Below, one piece after another: positions 19,631 through 20,030 of a stretch of DNA of 20,030 nt (positions are counted from its first letter, which is position 1; each line of letters opens with the position of its first letter). The translations under genes were made by a program, and so were the position numbers. The notes under the pieces were generated by a model that worked only from the letters and a program-made list of their open reading frames with translations, was not told where the DNA came from and made no database searches. This DNA comes from Larix sibirica (lineage: Eukaryota; Streptophyta; Pinopsida; Pinales; Pinaceae). The stretch spans positions 105,472 to 125,501 of the forward strand of contig NWUY0300009157.1 of NCBI GenBank assembly GCA_004151065.3. The letters run 5' to 3'.

Positions 19631-20030
19631 CTCTCTTTTGATTATAAATAAGTTTATATAAATATACTAAGTATTTAAAAAAATAATATTATAATTCACT
19701 CCACCCATGTTATTGCCTAAGCCTATAGATCCTCTTATGGAGTCGAAGCCTATTTCTAAGCCTATAGATCCTCTTATGGAGTCGAAGCCTATTTCTATAT
19801 GAGATTTGGTAATTTGGAAGAGGCCCAAAACATATAATTACATACCATTATCAAAGAAACAAGTTTGATATTGATGGAATGTTGTTATTTTAAGTATTTA
19901 TTTGACATGATTAAGTATATAAAAGGATTATAAAAAAATTTGAGTAAAAATTAAGGATTAAAATAAATATAAATTAATGTATTTTTCTTATTATATTTAT
20001 ATTTACTAATTTCATTATTTTTTAAATTTT
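19631..20030. other. copy 2: AT-rich 3' flank of LINE-2 and unique end
   Basis: Counterpart of 11076-11411 plus a 39-bp extra unit. The last 25 bases (20006-20030) have no counterpart after copy 1 and are AT-rich. No gene is visible. Confidence 0.5.
19718..19795 (+). repeat. 39-bp tandem duplication present only in copy 2
   Basis: Units 19718-19756 and 19757-19795 are identical. Copy 1 has a single unit at 11163-11201. This is the only length difference found between the two large copies. Confidence 0.9.

Larger units (their letters stand above)
11413..20005 (+). repeat. copy 2 of the 8.55-kb directly repeated block
   Basis: Repeats 2858-11411 in the same orientation with near-perfect identity. 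Differences seen are CT at 15451-15452 (TG in copy 1) and an extra 39-bp unit at 19757-19795. Every feature of copy 1 recurs here at +8555, and at +8594 past that unit. It reads on at 20006 into sequence not found after copy 1. Confidence 0.95.

Overview
The window looks like intergenic, repeat-filled DNA from a large plant nuclear genome. The main evidence is a plant-type LINE, with ORF1 carrying a DUF4283-like gag domain and a CCHC knuckle, and ORF2 carrying an endonuclease and a C-terminal zf-RVT domain. A Ty1-copia-like element with an initiator-Met-tRNA-type primer binding site supports this. A conifer or similar giant genome fits the density of old nested elements, but that is inference. 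I found no intact host gene, tRNA, rRNA, CRISPR array or bacterial-type operon. All recognisable coding sequence is broken transposon sequence.

Layout of the first unit. Positions 1-3455 hold poorly preserved sequence, probably largely the interior of an LTR retrotransposon (element A), with two decayed reading frames and two short N gaps. Positions 3456-4386 look like the 3' LTR of element A (TGCAA...TTGCA) after a purine-rich tract. This LTR abuts a minus-strand LINE (LINE-1): broken ORF2 endonuclease at about 4387-5155 and broken ORF1 at about 5210-6707. After an AT-rich spacer comes a second, plus-strand LINE (LINE-2), 5' truncated, at about 7100-11075. LINE-2 is split by a complete but non-coding LTR retrotransposon (element B, 7186-9922) with TGTT...AACA ends, a primer binding site, a polypurine tract and near-matching 5-bp flanks.

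The whole block 2858-11411 occurs again, directly after a single N at 11412, as 11413-20005. By eye the copies differ only by two adjacent substitutions and one extra 39-bp unit in copy 2. The two LTRs of element B differ at more than a tenth of their positions, so the block duplication is far younger than the insertions inside it. With the N at the junction, an uncollapsed contig overlap or two alleles placed in tandem is the likeliest explanation, though a very recent real tandem duplication cannot be excluded. A smaller 46-bp duplication at the N at 2194 shows the same pattern.

I see no convincing new biological system. The most notable objects are the nested insertions, the non-coding element B with its duplicated LTR-end/primer-site segment and 46-bp tandem repeats, and the duplication at the gap.
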